A stretch of 17,350 bases of DNA from Bacillota bacterium (GTDB lineage Bacteria > Bacillota > Clostridia > Peptostreptococcales > Anaerovoracaceae), in contig JAEXBK010000086.1 in the NCBI GenBank assembly GCA_023394035.1, positions 1 to 17,350 of the forward strand. The letters are read 5' to 3'. Positions 1-7,788 of the stretch are shown here, one piece after another. The translations under genes were made by a program, and so were the position numbers. The notes under the pieces were generated by a model. That model worked only from the letters and a program-made list of their open reading frames with translations, was not told the origin of the DNA and did not search any database. Each line of letters starts with the position of its first letter. Position 1 is the stretch's first letter.

Positions 1-617
1 TTGAAGCTCAATTGCTGGAAGCTATTGAAATAGATTATATCGATGAGAGTGAAGTATTGTCTCCGGCTGATGACAAATATCATATAGATAAAACCGAATT
101 CAAAGCACCGTTTGTGTGCGGCGCAAAAAATCTCGGAGAAGCGCTTAGACGCATTAACGAAGGTGCTTCAATGATAAGAACAAAGGGCGAACCGGGTACA
201 GGTGATGTAGTTCAGGCAGTTCGTCACATGAGAATGATTCAGGAAGAAATCAGAAGAATTACCGTTATGACAAATGTAGAATTATTTGATACGGCAAAAG
301 AGCTGCAGGTGCCTTATGAGCTGGTCAAGTATGTGCATGACAATAAGAAGCTTCCTGTTGTAAATTTTGCTGCAGGTGGTGTCGCAACACCTGCCGATGC
401 CGCAATGATGATGCAGCTTGGTGCGGAAGGCGTATTTGTAGGCTCCGGTATTTTTAAATCGGGTAATCCGAAGAAACGTGCGAACGCAATCGTTAAGGCT
501 GTTACAAACTTTACAGATGCAAAATTGATAGCGGAGCTATCGGAGGATCTGGGAGATGCTATGGTCGGCATTAACGAACAGGAAATAGAGCTGCTTATGG
601 CCGAGAGGGGTAAATAA
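1..617 (+). CDS. pdxS: PdxS, pyridoxal 5'-phosphate synthase lyase subunit (5' end cut by window)
   Basis: Synthase subunit of the DXP-independent vitamin B6 pathway. It builds PLP from ribose 5-phosphate, glyceraldehyde 3-phosphate and ammonia, and in known members forms a 12-mer of TIM barrels decorated by PdxT. The frame is open from the window edge (partial codon at 1-2, then EAQLLEAIEID...). About 204 codons are present, roughly the last two thirds of a protein that is usually about 290 residues. Visible signatures are YIDESEVLSPADD, the catalytic-lysine region SMIRTKGEPGTGDVVQAVRHMR (the Lys corresponds to the family's second active-site lysine), and the phosphate-binding stretch NFAAGGVATPADAAMMMQLG with VFVGSGIFKSGNP. 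The first Schiff-base lysine lies upstream of the window. An internal TTG at 12 is not the start, because homology continues upstream. The stop codon shares one base with the pdxT start, the usual pdxS-pdxT coupling. Identification is very secure. Confidence 0.97.
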   Translation, partial: EAQLLEAIEIDYIDESEVLSPADDKYHIDKTEFKAPFVCGAKNLGEALRRINEGASMIRTKGEPGTGDVVQAVRHMRMIQEEIRRITVMTNVELFDTAKELQVPYELVKYVHDNKKLPVVNFAAGGVATPADAAMMMQLGAEGVFVGSGIFKSGNPKKRANAIVKAVTNFTDAKLIAELSEDLGDAMVGINEQEIELLMAERGK

Positions 618-1183
618 TGAAGATCGGAGTTCTTGCCCTGCAGGGAGCCTTTTTAGAGCACGAAAAAAAGCTTGACGCATTGAATGTCGAACATTTCGAA
701 ATAAGGCAAGCAAAGGATCTGGGAAATGGTTTTGACGGTCTTATTATCCCCGGTGGAGAAAGTACGGTTCAAGGCAAGCTTCTCAGAGAGCTCGAAATGT
801 TTGACATTATAAGGCGGAAGATATCAGAAGGAATGCCGACATACGGAACCTGTGCGGGTCTGATTCTCATGGCGGGAGAGATAGCAAATGACGATAAGAT
901 TCATCTTGCCACAATGAATATTACAGCCAAAAGAAATGCATACGGAAGGCAGCTTGGAAGCTTTTCCGTAGAAGCGAGCTTTGCTGATAAAGGCAAAATC
1001 CCAATGACATTTATCAGGGCACCGTATATAGAGACTGCAGGTGACAATGTGGAAATTTTAGCGGAAGTCGAAAACAAAATCGTTGCAGCAAAGCAGGGGA
1101 ATCAGCTTGTCACGGCATTTCATCCTGAGCTTACGGACGATTTGACAGTACATAGATATTTTATAGAGATGATTAAGAACTAA
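617..1183 (+). CDS. pdxT: PdxT, glutaminase subunit of PLP synthase
   Basis: Class I glutamine amidotransferase of 188 residues, close to the usual PdxT length. It hydrolyses glutamine and channels ammonia to PdxS. The triad is intact: the nucleophile is Cys79 in TYGTCAGLILMA, with His169 and Glu171 in FHPELT. The oxyanion/substrate motif PGGEST is at residues 45-50, and GVLALQGAFLEH is the characteristic N-terminus. The ATG overlaps the pdxS stop by one base (TAATG), so its translation is probably coupled to pdxS and the two subunits are made together. It is the last gene of its operon, since a strong intrinsic terminator follows within about 60 bases. Nothing is truncated or unusual. Family assignment is certain on sequence. 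Confidence 0.97.
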   Translation: MKIGVLALQGAFLEHEKKLDALNVEHFEIRQAKDLGNGFDGLIIPGGESTVQGKLLRELEMFDIIRRKISEGMPTYGTCAGLILMAGEIANDDKIHLATMNITAKRNAYGRQLGSFSVEASFADKGKIPMTFIRAPYIETAGDNVEILAEVENKIVAAKQGNQLVTAFHPELTDDLTVHRYFIEMIKN

Positions 1184-1207
1184 AATCAGGTGCTTTACAA
1201 TGCTTTG

Positions 1208-1242
1208 AAACCTTTCTATACCCGTTGATAGAAAGGTTTTTT
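1208..1242 (+). terminator. Intrinsic terminator of the pdxST operon
   Basis: A perfect 12-bp inverted repeat (AAACCTTTCTAT at 1208-1219 and ATAGAAAGGTTT at 1228-1239) encloses an 8-base loop and runs straight into six T residues at 1237-1242. It lies 25 bases after the pdxT stop. This is a textbook Rho-independent terminator for transcripts coming from pdxST. The opposite strand has no comparable T run, so it looks unidirectional. Confidence 0.93.
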
Positions 1243-1314
1243 GATTGCCTTTTATTTAACGAGGCGGGCAAAGTGTATAAATCAGCTAAAATCCGTAAAA
1301 ATAGCGATTTTTTA

Positions 1315-1343
1315 TTGAAGATTTCATGAAAAAGTAGTAAAAT
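1315..1343 (+). promoter_or_regulatory. Sigma-A-type promoter of the secDF-rel-...-rnj operon
   Basis: A -35-like TTGAAG at 1315-1320 (4 of 6 with TTGACA) and a -10-like TAAAAT at 1338-1343 (5 of 6 with TATAAT) are separated by exactly 17 bases. Transcription would start near 1350, giving a leader of about 55 bases before the secDF ATG at 1405. That leader is too short for a T-box or other riboswitch. A 10-bp palindrome, TTTCATGAAA (1322-1331), sits inside the spacer, but it is AT-rich and may be coincidental. The location between the pdxST terminator and the first gene of the cluster supports the call. No start-site data are available from sequence. Confidence 0.7.
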
Positions 1344-1394
1344 AATTGGTATTCATATGCGTTTTTATTTTAGCGTAAAACAGTTATTATCTAC

Positions 1395-1400
1395 GGAGGA
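1395..1400 (+). promoter_or_regulatory. Ribosome binding site fixing the secDF start
   Basis: GGAGGA at 1395-1400 lies five bases (counted from GGAGG) before the ATG at 1405. The in-frame upstream ATG at 1357 has no Shine-Dalgarno sequence and would lie only a few bases after the predicted transcription start. The site therefore selects 1405 as the true start and removes 16 codons from the longest open frame. Confidence 0.85.
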
Positions 1401-1404
1401 AGTA

Positions 1405-3618
1405 ATGAAGTTAAAACTCAGAAAAGTATTGGCCTTAATAATTGTTATCATCACATTAATCGGGTGGTATTTTACAGTTTTCGGCGTAGGTCAAATCAAA
1501 TCCATCAAGGACGTGATGAAGTTCGGACTTGATATCAACGGCGGCGTTTATGTCGTAATGGAAGCCGACACGGAGCTTACAGGTGAGGAACTCAAAACGG
1601 CAATGAACGAAACGCGTGCCGCACTCAACAGACGAGTCAACTCCATGGGAATCTCGGAGGCAACCGTATCCCTTGAAGGCGATAAGAGAATAAGAATCGA
1701 AATGCCCGGTGTAAAGGATGCCGAGGAAGCCATAAATCAAATAGGACGTACGGCACAGCTCAGATTTCTCCTTGCGGACGGAACGGAAGTGCTTACCGGA
1801 AACGATGTCAAGGACGCAGGCTTTGCTTCGGACTCGGATCACGGCGGATATAAAATAATCCTGAAATTCAGTGCTGAAGGAACTGATAAATTTACGGAAG
1901 CTACCACCAAAGCATATTCGGGACAGGTCGTTTCGAGCAATGAGGGTATATCAAACAACGCCATCATGATTATGCTTGACCAGGAAATCATAACGGCTCC
2001 TAACGTAGAAAACGGACCTATAACACAGGGCTCGTGCGAAATAACAAGACCGGGCGGAATGCCTATGAAGGAAGCTTCAACCATAGCAAGCCTTATAAGA
2101 GCCGGTGCTCTTCCGCTCTCGCTTAACGAGATAACATCATCGGTTCAGACTGCTACAATAGGTGAAGACGCACTTGCAAAGAGCGTAATAGCCGGTATTA
2201 TCGGACTTGTTTTGGTATTCGTCATAATGTTCATCATGTACAAGATGCTCGGACTTATGGCTGACATAGCACTTGCACTCTATGTGCTTCTGGTGCTCTG
2301 GATTATGACCGGAATAGGAAGCGTACTTACACTGCCGGGAATCGCAGCAATAATACTTTCGATAGGTATGGCGGTAGACGCAAATGTAATTATCTTCTCA
2401 AGAATAAAAGAAGAGATAGCAAAGGGAAAAACAACGAGAGTTGCAGTATCCGAAGGCTTCCGTCATGCGGTCGTCACTGTGCTTGACGCACAGATAACAA
2501 CCTTGATTGCGGCGATAGTTCTTTATGAGATAGGTTCAACCTCGGTAAAGGGCTTTGCTATAACGCTTATGATTGGTATCGTAGTAAGCATCTTTACTGC
2601 TGTGGTAATTTCACAGATACTCATCGGACTTCTTGCAGAAAGCAAGCGCTTCAGCGATCCTAAACATTTCACATTCGGCTTGTTTGACAAAAATGAAGAC
2701 GAAAGAAAACAGATCCCGTTCATCAAGAACCGCAAGATATTCTATATCATAAGTGTGGTTGTAATAGTTGCAGGTCTCGGACTTGGTATAATAAAAGGAT
2801 TTAATTACGGTATAGACTTTACGGGCGGAACAATGATTCACGTCAACATGGGCAAAACCGTAAATACGGCAGAGGTTGCAGACGAGATAAAGAGCTTTGA
2901 TCTTAATCCTTCGATAGTTCTTGCAGGAGACAAGAGAGAAGAGATAATTATAAAGACTATAAAAGCTCTTGATAACGATGAGAGGGCGGAAGTAGTAAAG
3001 GCTCTAAACGCAAAATACGGCGTGGATGTTAAGGATATTATGGCTTCGGAACAGTTCGGACCTACAGTAGGCAGGGAGCTCAAGACGAACGCTATCAAAT
3101 CCGTGCTCATAGCATCTGCAGGTATGCTTCTGTACATCATATTCAGATTCAAGTCTTGGAAATACGGTGTTTCATCGATCATGGGTCTTCTGCACGACGT
3201 GTTCGTGATGCTTGCAATATACGGGCTTTTCGGTATAACTATCAATAACCCGTTCATCGCAGGAATCCTTACAGTAGTAGGATATTCTATAAACGATACG
3301 ATCGTAATCTTTGACAGAATCAGAGAAAACAGAACGCTGTACAAGAAGGACACACTCGAAACGAATATCGACAGAAGCATAAACCAGACACTTTCAAGAT
3401 CGCTTATGACATCGCTTACAACGCTCATATGCATGATACCGCTCACGATTATGGTATCGACATCTATAAGAGAGTTCGTAATTCCGCTCATGATAGGCGT
3501 TACGGTAGGTACGTATTCATCCATATTCCTTTGCAGCCCGCTTCTTTACGAGACGAGCAAAGGAGATAAGCGTCCTAACAAATACACAGGTAAAACATCA
3601 AAAAAGGCACAGGCATAA
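1405..3618 (+). CDS. secDF: SecDF, fused protein-export membrane protein
   Basis: Accessory subunit of the Sec translocon that uses the proton motive force to pull exported proteins across the membrane. The protein is 737 residues from the ATG at 1405, the size of known SecDF fusions. SecD half: N-terminal membrane segment at about 8-28, the D1 motif GLDINGG at about 41-47, a large extracytoplasmic region to about 255, then five membrane segments including GMAVDANVIIFSRIKEE (about 321-337). SecF half: starts near 445 with a membrane segment, GIDFTGG at about 469-475, a second outer domain, then five membrane segments including VVGYSINDTIVIFDRIREN (about 624-642). The linker around 412-440 is charged and cytoplasmic. 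Conserved Asp residues in both transmembrane motifs are present. First gene of the long operon; its stop directly abuts the rel start. Many clostridia carry separate secD and secF, so the fusion is a mild lineage marker. Confidence 0.96.
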   Translation: MKLKLRKVLALIIVIITLIGWYFTVFGVGQIKSIKDVMKFGLDINGGVYVVMEADTELTGEELKTAMNETRAALNRRVNSMGISEATVSLEGDKRIRIEMPGVKDAEEAINQIGRTAQLRFLLADGTEVLTGNDVKDAGFASDSDHGGYKIILKFSAEGTDKFTEATTKAYSGQVVSSNEGISNNAIMIMLDQEIITAPNVENGPITQGSCEITRPGGMPMKEASTIASLIRAGALPLSLNEITSSVQTATIGEDALAKSVIAGIIGLVLVFVIMFIMYKMLGLMADIALALYVLLVLWIMTGIGSVLTLPGIAAIILSIGMAVDANVIIFSRIKEEIAKGKTTRVAVSEGFRHAVVTVLDAQITTLIAAIVLYEIGSTSVKGFAITLMIGIVVSIFTAVVISQILIGLLAESKRFSDPKHFTFGLFDKNEDERKQIPFIKNRKIFYIISVVVIVAGLGLGIIKGFNYGIDFTGGTMIHVNMGKTVNTAEVADEIKSFDLNPSIVLAGDKREEIIIKTIKALDNDERAEVVKALNAKYGVDVKDIMASEQFGPTVGRELKTNAIKSVLIASAGMLLYIIFRFKSWKYGVSSIMGLLHDVFVMLAIYGLFGITINNPFIAGILTVVGYSINDTIVIFDRIRENRTLYKKDTLETNIDRSINQTLSRSLMTSLTTLICMIPLTIMVSTSIREFVIPLMIGVTVGTYSSIFLCSPLLYETSKGDKRPNKYTGKTSKKAQA

Positions 3619-5823
3619 ATGGAAAACAGAGAGCAATTTCTTCAGGACATTCTCAAGTATAACTCGAGCTATAACACGGAAATGATCGGCAAAGCTTTTG
3701 ATAAGGCTGCTCTTCTTCATGACGGGCAGCTCCGCAAAAGCGGTGAACCGTATTTCATACATCCTATAGCTGTGGCGATAATACTCGCACAGCTCGGCAT
3801 GGATGATGCTGCCATAATAGGCGGTCTTCTTCATGATGTCGTTGAAGATACTTCATACACGAGGGATGAGCTCATAGAGGATTTCGGTGAGGAAGTTGCT
3901 CTTCTCGTAGACGGTGTAACAAAGCTCGGCTCCATACGCTTTGACTCAAAGGAAGAAGCGCAGGCGGAGAACCTGCGAAAGATGTTCCTCGCAATGTCAA
4001 AGGACATAAGGGTTTTGATAATAAAGCTGGCAGACAGGCTCCATAATATGCGCACGGCAATGTTTTGGAGTCCGGCAAAGCAGCAGGAAAAATCAAGGGA
4101 AACACTCGATATATACGCTCCGCTTGCAAGCCGCCTCGGAATATATACCGTCAAATTTGAACTTGAAGACATAGCACTCAAATATCTGCATCCCGACATA
4201 TATCAGACGTTAAGCAAAGAAGTAAGCACTAAGCGCGAACAAAGGCTTAATTTCATAAATGATGCAATTGCCAAGATAAAGGATTCATTGGATCAGATGG
4301 ATCTGAAATACGATATTTCAGGGCGATACAAGCACCTTTACAGCGTATACAAAAAGATGGTGCTTCAGAAAAAACAGCTGGATGAGATATTTGACCTTAC
4401 GGCAATCAGGGTTATCGTCGAAAGCGTAAGAGACTGCTATGCGGTGTTAGGTCAGGTTCATACGATGTGGAAGCCTATACCGGGACGCTTCAAGGATTAC
4501 ATCGCAATGCCAAAGCCAAATATGTATCAGTCGCTTCATACGACCGTACTTGGAGAAAGCGGTGAGCCTTTTGAGATACAGATACGCACATACGAGATGC
4601 ACAATGTTGCAGAATACGGTATAGCGGCTCACTGGAAATACAAAGAAGGCAAAGCAAACGCAGAGCAGAACAACGAGGAGCTGAAATTAGCTTGGCTCAG
4701 ACAGACTCTGGAATGGCAGCAGGAAATGAACGATCCTAAGGAGTTCATGGAAACGCTGCGTATGGATCTGTTTTCGAGCCAGGTATTCGTATTTACTCCG
4801 AAGGGAGAGGTAATAGACCTTCCGGCAGCATCAACGCCGCTTGACTTTGCATTCAAGATACATACAGATATCGGATGTAAGTGCGTGGGCGCCAAGGTAA
4901 ACGGCAAAATGGTGACGATAGACCATTCACTTCAGAACGGAGACATAGTCGAAATCGTCACATCCTCCAATTCATCAGGACCGAGCGTTGACTGGCTCAA
5001 AATAGTCAAATCCTCATCAGCAAAGATGAAGATAAGACAATTCCTCCGAAAACAGTCAAAGCCTGACGATGTCGCTAAGGGAAGGGAAGCTCTCGAAAAA
5101 TACATAAAGAAAAAAGGATATGAACCTAATCTCGTGGCAAAAGCCGGTCAGATGAACAAGGCTATGCGCGAGCTTAACATATCAAACGGAATGGACGATC
5201 TATTTGTCCAGATCAGCAAAAACAGTGCCCTTCTGAGCAAATACGCAGCTCTTTTGTTCAAAGCCTACGATGAAGACCAGCTTCTGATACAGAAAAAAGA
5301 AGAAGCAAAGGTCAAGGCACTTATGTCGGATGACGCGCAGCGTACAAAATCAAAATCTGCTGCCAGAGAAAATCCGGGCATAGTAGTAAAAGGCTCGGAT
5401 AACCTCATGATAAGGATTGCCAGATGCTGTAACCCTGTTCCGGGAGATCAGATAATCGGCTTTATCACAAAAGGAAGAGGCATATCGGTACACAGAAAAG
5501 ACTGCACTAATATGCGCGCACTCCCTGAAGAAGAACAAGAACGCTTCATAGAAGTCGAATGGGAGGATATGAAGGTCGGAAAAGAATATGATGCGGATAT
5601 ATACATCGTGACTGCCGACAGAAAACGCATGTTCTCGGATATTTCAAAGGTGTGCGAAGATATGGATGTCCATATTTCAGGAGTAAATGCAAAAAGCGGC
5701 AAGGACGGAGCGGTTCATATACTCCTTACACTTTCCATATCGGGAACACATCAGATGCAGAAGGTATTAAGAGCACTCAGAAACGTTGAGGGCGTAACAG
5801 ACGTATACAGGGCAAAATCATGA
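3619..5823 (+). CDS. rel: Rel, bifunctional (p)ppGpp synthetase/hydrolase
   Basis: Long RelA/SpoT homologue of 734 residues that makes and degrades the stringent-response alarmone (p)ppGpp. The hydrolase HD domain has His48, His72-Asp73 (LLHDVVEDT) and LADRLHNMRT with Asp139, Asn143 and Thr146, so it looks active. The synthetase domain has Asp259, RFKDY at 290-294 and Glu319 in FEIQIRT. RFKDY (RXKD type) is the signature of bifunctional enzymes, as opposed to the acidic motif of RelA-only synthetases. Regulatory half: TGS domain at about 389-449, helical region, zinc-finger region with Cys603-Cys604, His625 and Cys629, and a C-terminal ACT domain at about 658-731. These sense uncharged tRNA on the ribosome. 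The ATG follows the secDF stop with no gap and only a weak SD (AGG), suggesting coupling by reinitiation. It is co-transcribed with three tRNA synthetase genes, whose failure would activate it. Confidence 0.97.
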   Translation: MENREQFLQDILKYNSSYNTEMIGKAFDKAALLHDGQLRKSGEPYFIHPIAVAIILAQLGMDDAAIIGGLLHDVVEDTSYTRDELIEDFGEEVALLVDGVTKLGSIRFDSKEEAQAENLRKMFLAMSKDIRVLIIKLADRLHNMRTAMFWSPAKQQEKSRETLDIYAPLASRLGIYTVKFELEDIALKYLHPDIYQTLSKEVSTKREQRLNFINDAIAKIKDSLDQMDLKYDISGRYKHLYSVYKKMVLQKKQLDEIFDLTAIRVIVESVRDCYAVLGQVHTMWKPIPGRFKDYIAMPKPNMYQSLHTTVLGESGEPFEIQIRTYEMHNVAEYGIAAHWKYKEGKANAEQNNEELKLAWLRQTLEWQQEMNDPKEFMETLRMDLFSSQVFVFTPKGEVIDLPAASTPLDFAFKIHTDIGCKCVGAKVNGKMVTIDHSLQNGDIVEIVTSSNSSGPSVDWLKIVKSSSAKMKIRQFLRKQSKPDDVAKGREALEKYIKKKGYEPNLVAKAGQMNKAMRELNISNGMDDLFVQISKNSALLSKYAALLFKAYDEDQLLIQKKEEAKVKALMSDDAQRTKSKSAARENPGIVVKGSDNLMIRIARCCNPVPGDQIIGFITKGRGISVHRKDCTNMRALPEEEQERFIEVEWEDMKVGKEYDADIYIVTADRKRMFSDISKVCEDMDVHISGVNAKSGKDGAVHILLTLSISGTHQMQKVLRALRNVEGVTDVYRAKS

Positions 5824-6452
5824 TAATAAAACACTATAATACAGGACCTATAGGCGTTAATACTTACTTGGTATATGACGAAACAAAAAAAGGCTTTATC
5901 GTAGATCCGGGCGGATTCAGCAAGGAGCTTGCCGAGCACGTTGATTCGGAAGGAATAGATATTCAGTATATAATACTGACACATGGGCACGGAGATCATA
6001 TAGGCGGAGTCGAAGAATCAAAAAAACATTTTTCGGGTTCAAAGATCGTTGCCCTGAGGGAAGAGCAGGAATTACTCGAGGATCCTAAGAAAAACGCTTC
6101 CCTCGAAATATTTTTCAGGGCGGTAACCGTCGATGCGGATATCTTTGTCAGTGACGGCGACAGTCTGGAAATAGGAAATATAAAGCTGGATTTCATACAC
6201 ACTCCGGGTCACACAAAGGGCGGAATGTGCATAATAACGGAAGGAGCTGTTTTCAGCGGCGATACACTCTTTAGAGGCTCAATCGGACGCACGGATTTTT
6301 ACGGAGGCAGCTTTGATGAGATATGCGAATCAATAAGAAGCAAATTATACATTTTGCCTGACGAAACTGTCGTATATCCGGGGCATATGCAGGAAACTAC
6401 CATAGGGTTTGAAAAGAGGTACAATCCGTTTGTTAAAGATCAAAATCAATAA
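5820..6452 (+). CDS. MBL-fold hydrolase, glyoxalase II-like (YqgX type)
   Basis: A 210-residue metallo-beta-lactamase-fold protein of the hydroxyacylglutathione hydrolase-like group. All metal ligands are visible: HGHGDH at 55-60 (His55, His57, Asp59, His60), His131 in PGHTKGG, Asp148 in FSGDTLF, and His189 in YPGHM. These bind two metal ions and activate water for thioester or ester hydrolysis. It lacks the C-terminal substrate domain of true glyoxalase II and matches the short form common in Firmicutes, whose natural substrate is poorly defined. A bacillithiol- or CoA-linked thioester is possible but not shown here. The ATG overlaps the rel stop (ATGA, four bases), and its 3' end overlaps hemZ. 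This rel-MBL-hemZ-hisS-aspS order is familiar from clostridial genomes. Family is sure; substrate is unknown. Confidence 0.93.
   Translation: MIIKHYNTGPIGVNTYLVYDETKKGFIVDPGGFSKELAEHVDSEGIDIQYIILTHGHGDHIGGVEESKKHFSGSKIVALREEQELLEDPKKNASLEIFFRAVTVDADIFVSDGDSLEIGNIKLDFIHTPGHTKGGMCIITEGAVFSGDTLFRGSIGRTDFYGGSFDEICESIRSKLYILPDETVVYPGHMQETTIGFEKRYNPFVKDQNQ
6415..6419 (+). promoter_or_regulatory. Ribosome binding site favouring a TTG start for hemZ at 6430
   Basis: AGAGG at 6415-6419, inside the end of the preceding gene, lies 10 bases before TTG at 6430. The other in-frame TTG, at 6409, has only a weak AGGG before it. No ATG or GTG occurs in the first part of the hemZ frame, so a TTG start is likely either way. 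Confidence 0.5.
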
Positions 6453-7788
6453 TTTTGATAAGCTTAATCTTATATCAGAGCTGGCAGATGAATTTCTTGA
6501 GCCGGATAAATATTCCTTTACGGAGGATGAAGCCGACATTGAAATAAATGCAGCCGGCACGGGCTCACTCGATGACATAAAGCGCGAGCTGTATATATTT
6601 CTGAGAGAATACACGGGCAAAAGTCCCGAGTGGGGAATACTTACAGGAGTAAGACCTGTCAAGCTTGCCGGTGAGCTTATAGAACGCCACAAATCATCGG
6701 CTGAAGCCGCTGCAATACTCAAAGACAAATACCTACTATCCGATAAAAAAACATCTATAATAACGGATATGTACGTATATCAGAAGGAGCTTTGCAAAGA
6801 AGCGAAGCCGAATTCTGCAGGCATATATATTGGCATACCATTCTGCCCGACACGGTGTCTTTACTGCTCGTTTGCATCAAATCAGGCATCAGATTACGAT
6901 ATAGCACGTTATCTTGAAGCACTGAAAAAAGAGATAGCATTTACCGGAGATGGCATGAAAAGAAGCGGGATCATTCCTGAAACGCTTTATATCGGCGGAG
7001 GCACGCCGACATCACTCAATGCCAAACAGCTTGACGAGCTTATTTCACAAGCAAAGGCTCATATGGATTTTTCGGGGCTTAAGGAATTTACAGTTGAAGC
7101 GGGAAGACCTGACACGATAAGCTCTGATAAACTCAAGGTTCTCAAGGATCACGGAGTAGACAGGATAAGCATAAATCCGCAGTCAATGAAGCCTGAGACG
7201 CTCAGGCTTATAGGCAGATCACATACTCCGGATGACATAATAACAGCTTTTGATACGGCTGGGAGCTTCGGCTTTAAGAGTATAAATGCAGACCTTATAG
7301 CAGGGCTTCCTCAGGAAGATTTATCGGACTTTACAAGCTCCCTCGAAAAAGTCAAAGCACTCGGTGCCGATAACATAACTGTTCATTCGCTCGCCGTGAA
7401 ACGCGCATCGAGGCTGATTGAGCAGGATCCCGAGTTCCATTACAAGAGGGAAGAAGCGACGCTACTTATGACTGATGCGGCATACGAAAATCTCTTGTCC
7501 TCGGGATTCAAGCCGTATTACCTTTACCGCCAGAAGCATATGGCGGGAGCGGGAGAGAATATAGGATACTGCCTTGACGACAAGGCTTGTATTTATAATA
7601 TAAGGATAATGGACGAGCACCAGAGCATAATAGCTTTGGGGGCAGGCGGAATCTCAAAGGTCTATTATCAGGGCGAAAACAGACTCGAAAGAGTACCTAA
7701 CGTAACTAATTTTATGCAATATATCGAAAGAATAGACGAAATGCTTAACCGAAAGGAAAAGAACATATTCAGCAAGGAGGTCATGTAA
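6430..7788 (+). CDS. hemZ: HemZ-type radical SAM protein (putative coproporphyrinogen dehydrogenase)
   Basis: A radical SAM enzyme of about 452 residues (459 if translation starts at TTG 6409). The N-terminal domain carries the HemZ hallmark GILTGVRPVKL, followed by the radical SAM core with the CX3CX2C cluster motif (Cys139, Cys143, Cys146 in PFCPTRCLYCSF), SAM-contacting LYIGGGTPTSL, SINPQSM, and the HemZ-typical YYLYRQKHMAGAGENIGYC near the C-terminus. HemZ proteins are annotated as oxygen-independent coproporphyrinogen III dehydrogenases in heme synthesis. However, the extra CXC cysteine of classical HemN is absent here (Ser-Phe follows the third Cys), as in HemW heme chaperones, and no other heme gene is in the window. 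The biochemical role is therefore less certain than the family. It overlaps the MBL gene by 23 bases and hisS by one. Confidence 0.88.
   Translation: MLKIKINNFDKLNLISELADEFLEPDKYSFTEDEADIEINAAGTGSLDDIKRELYIFLREYTGKSPEWGILTGVRPVKLAGELIERHKSSAEAAAILKDKYLLSDKKTSIITDMYVYQKELCKEAKPNSAGIYIGIPFCPTRCLYCSFASNQASDYDIARYLEALKKEIAFTGDGMKRSGIIPETLYIGGGTPTSLNAKQLDELISQAKAHMDFSGLKEFTVEAGRPDTISSDKLKVLKDHGVDRISINPQSMKPETLRLIGRSHTPDDIITAFDTAGSFGFKSINADLIAGLPQEDLSDFTSSLEKVKALGADNITVHSLAVKRASRLIEQDPEFHYKREEATLLMTDAAYENLLSSGFKPYYLYRQKHMAGAGENIGYCLDDKACIYNIRIMDEHQSIIALGAGGISKVYYQGENRLERVPNVTNFMQYIERIDEMLNRKEKNIFSKEVM

Noticed and set aside
1297..1312. AAAAAT-AGCG-ATTTTT inverted repeat as a second terminator
   Set aside because: The stem is only A-T pairs and too weak to terminate; it sits just upstream of the secDF promoter and is explained by local AT richness.
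1243..1314. Additional promoter around TATAAA at 1276-1281
   Set aside because: No -35-like hexamer lies at 16-18 bases upstream; the promoter at 1315-1343 is far better placed.
1357..1404. Regulatory leader peptide MRFYFSVKQLL...
   Set aside because: It is in frame with secDF without a stop codon, has no SD, and contains no run of one amino acid that would suggest attenuation.
1184..1404. Riboswitch or T-box leader before the operon
   Set aside because: The predicted leader is about 55 bases and I saw no conserved T-box core or other recognisable aptamer.
2838..3524. 228-codon open frame on the minus strand inside secDF
   Set aside because: It lies wholly antisense to a certain secDF coding region, shows no recognisable domain, and is a frame shadow produced by the codon bias of the plus strand.
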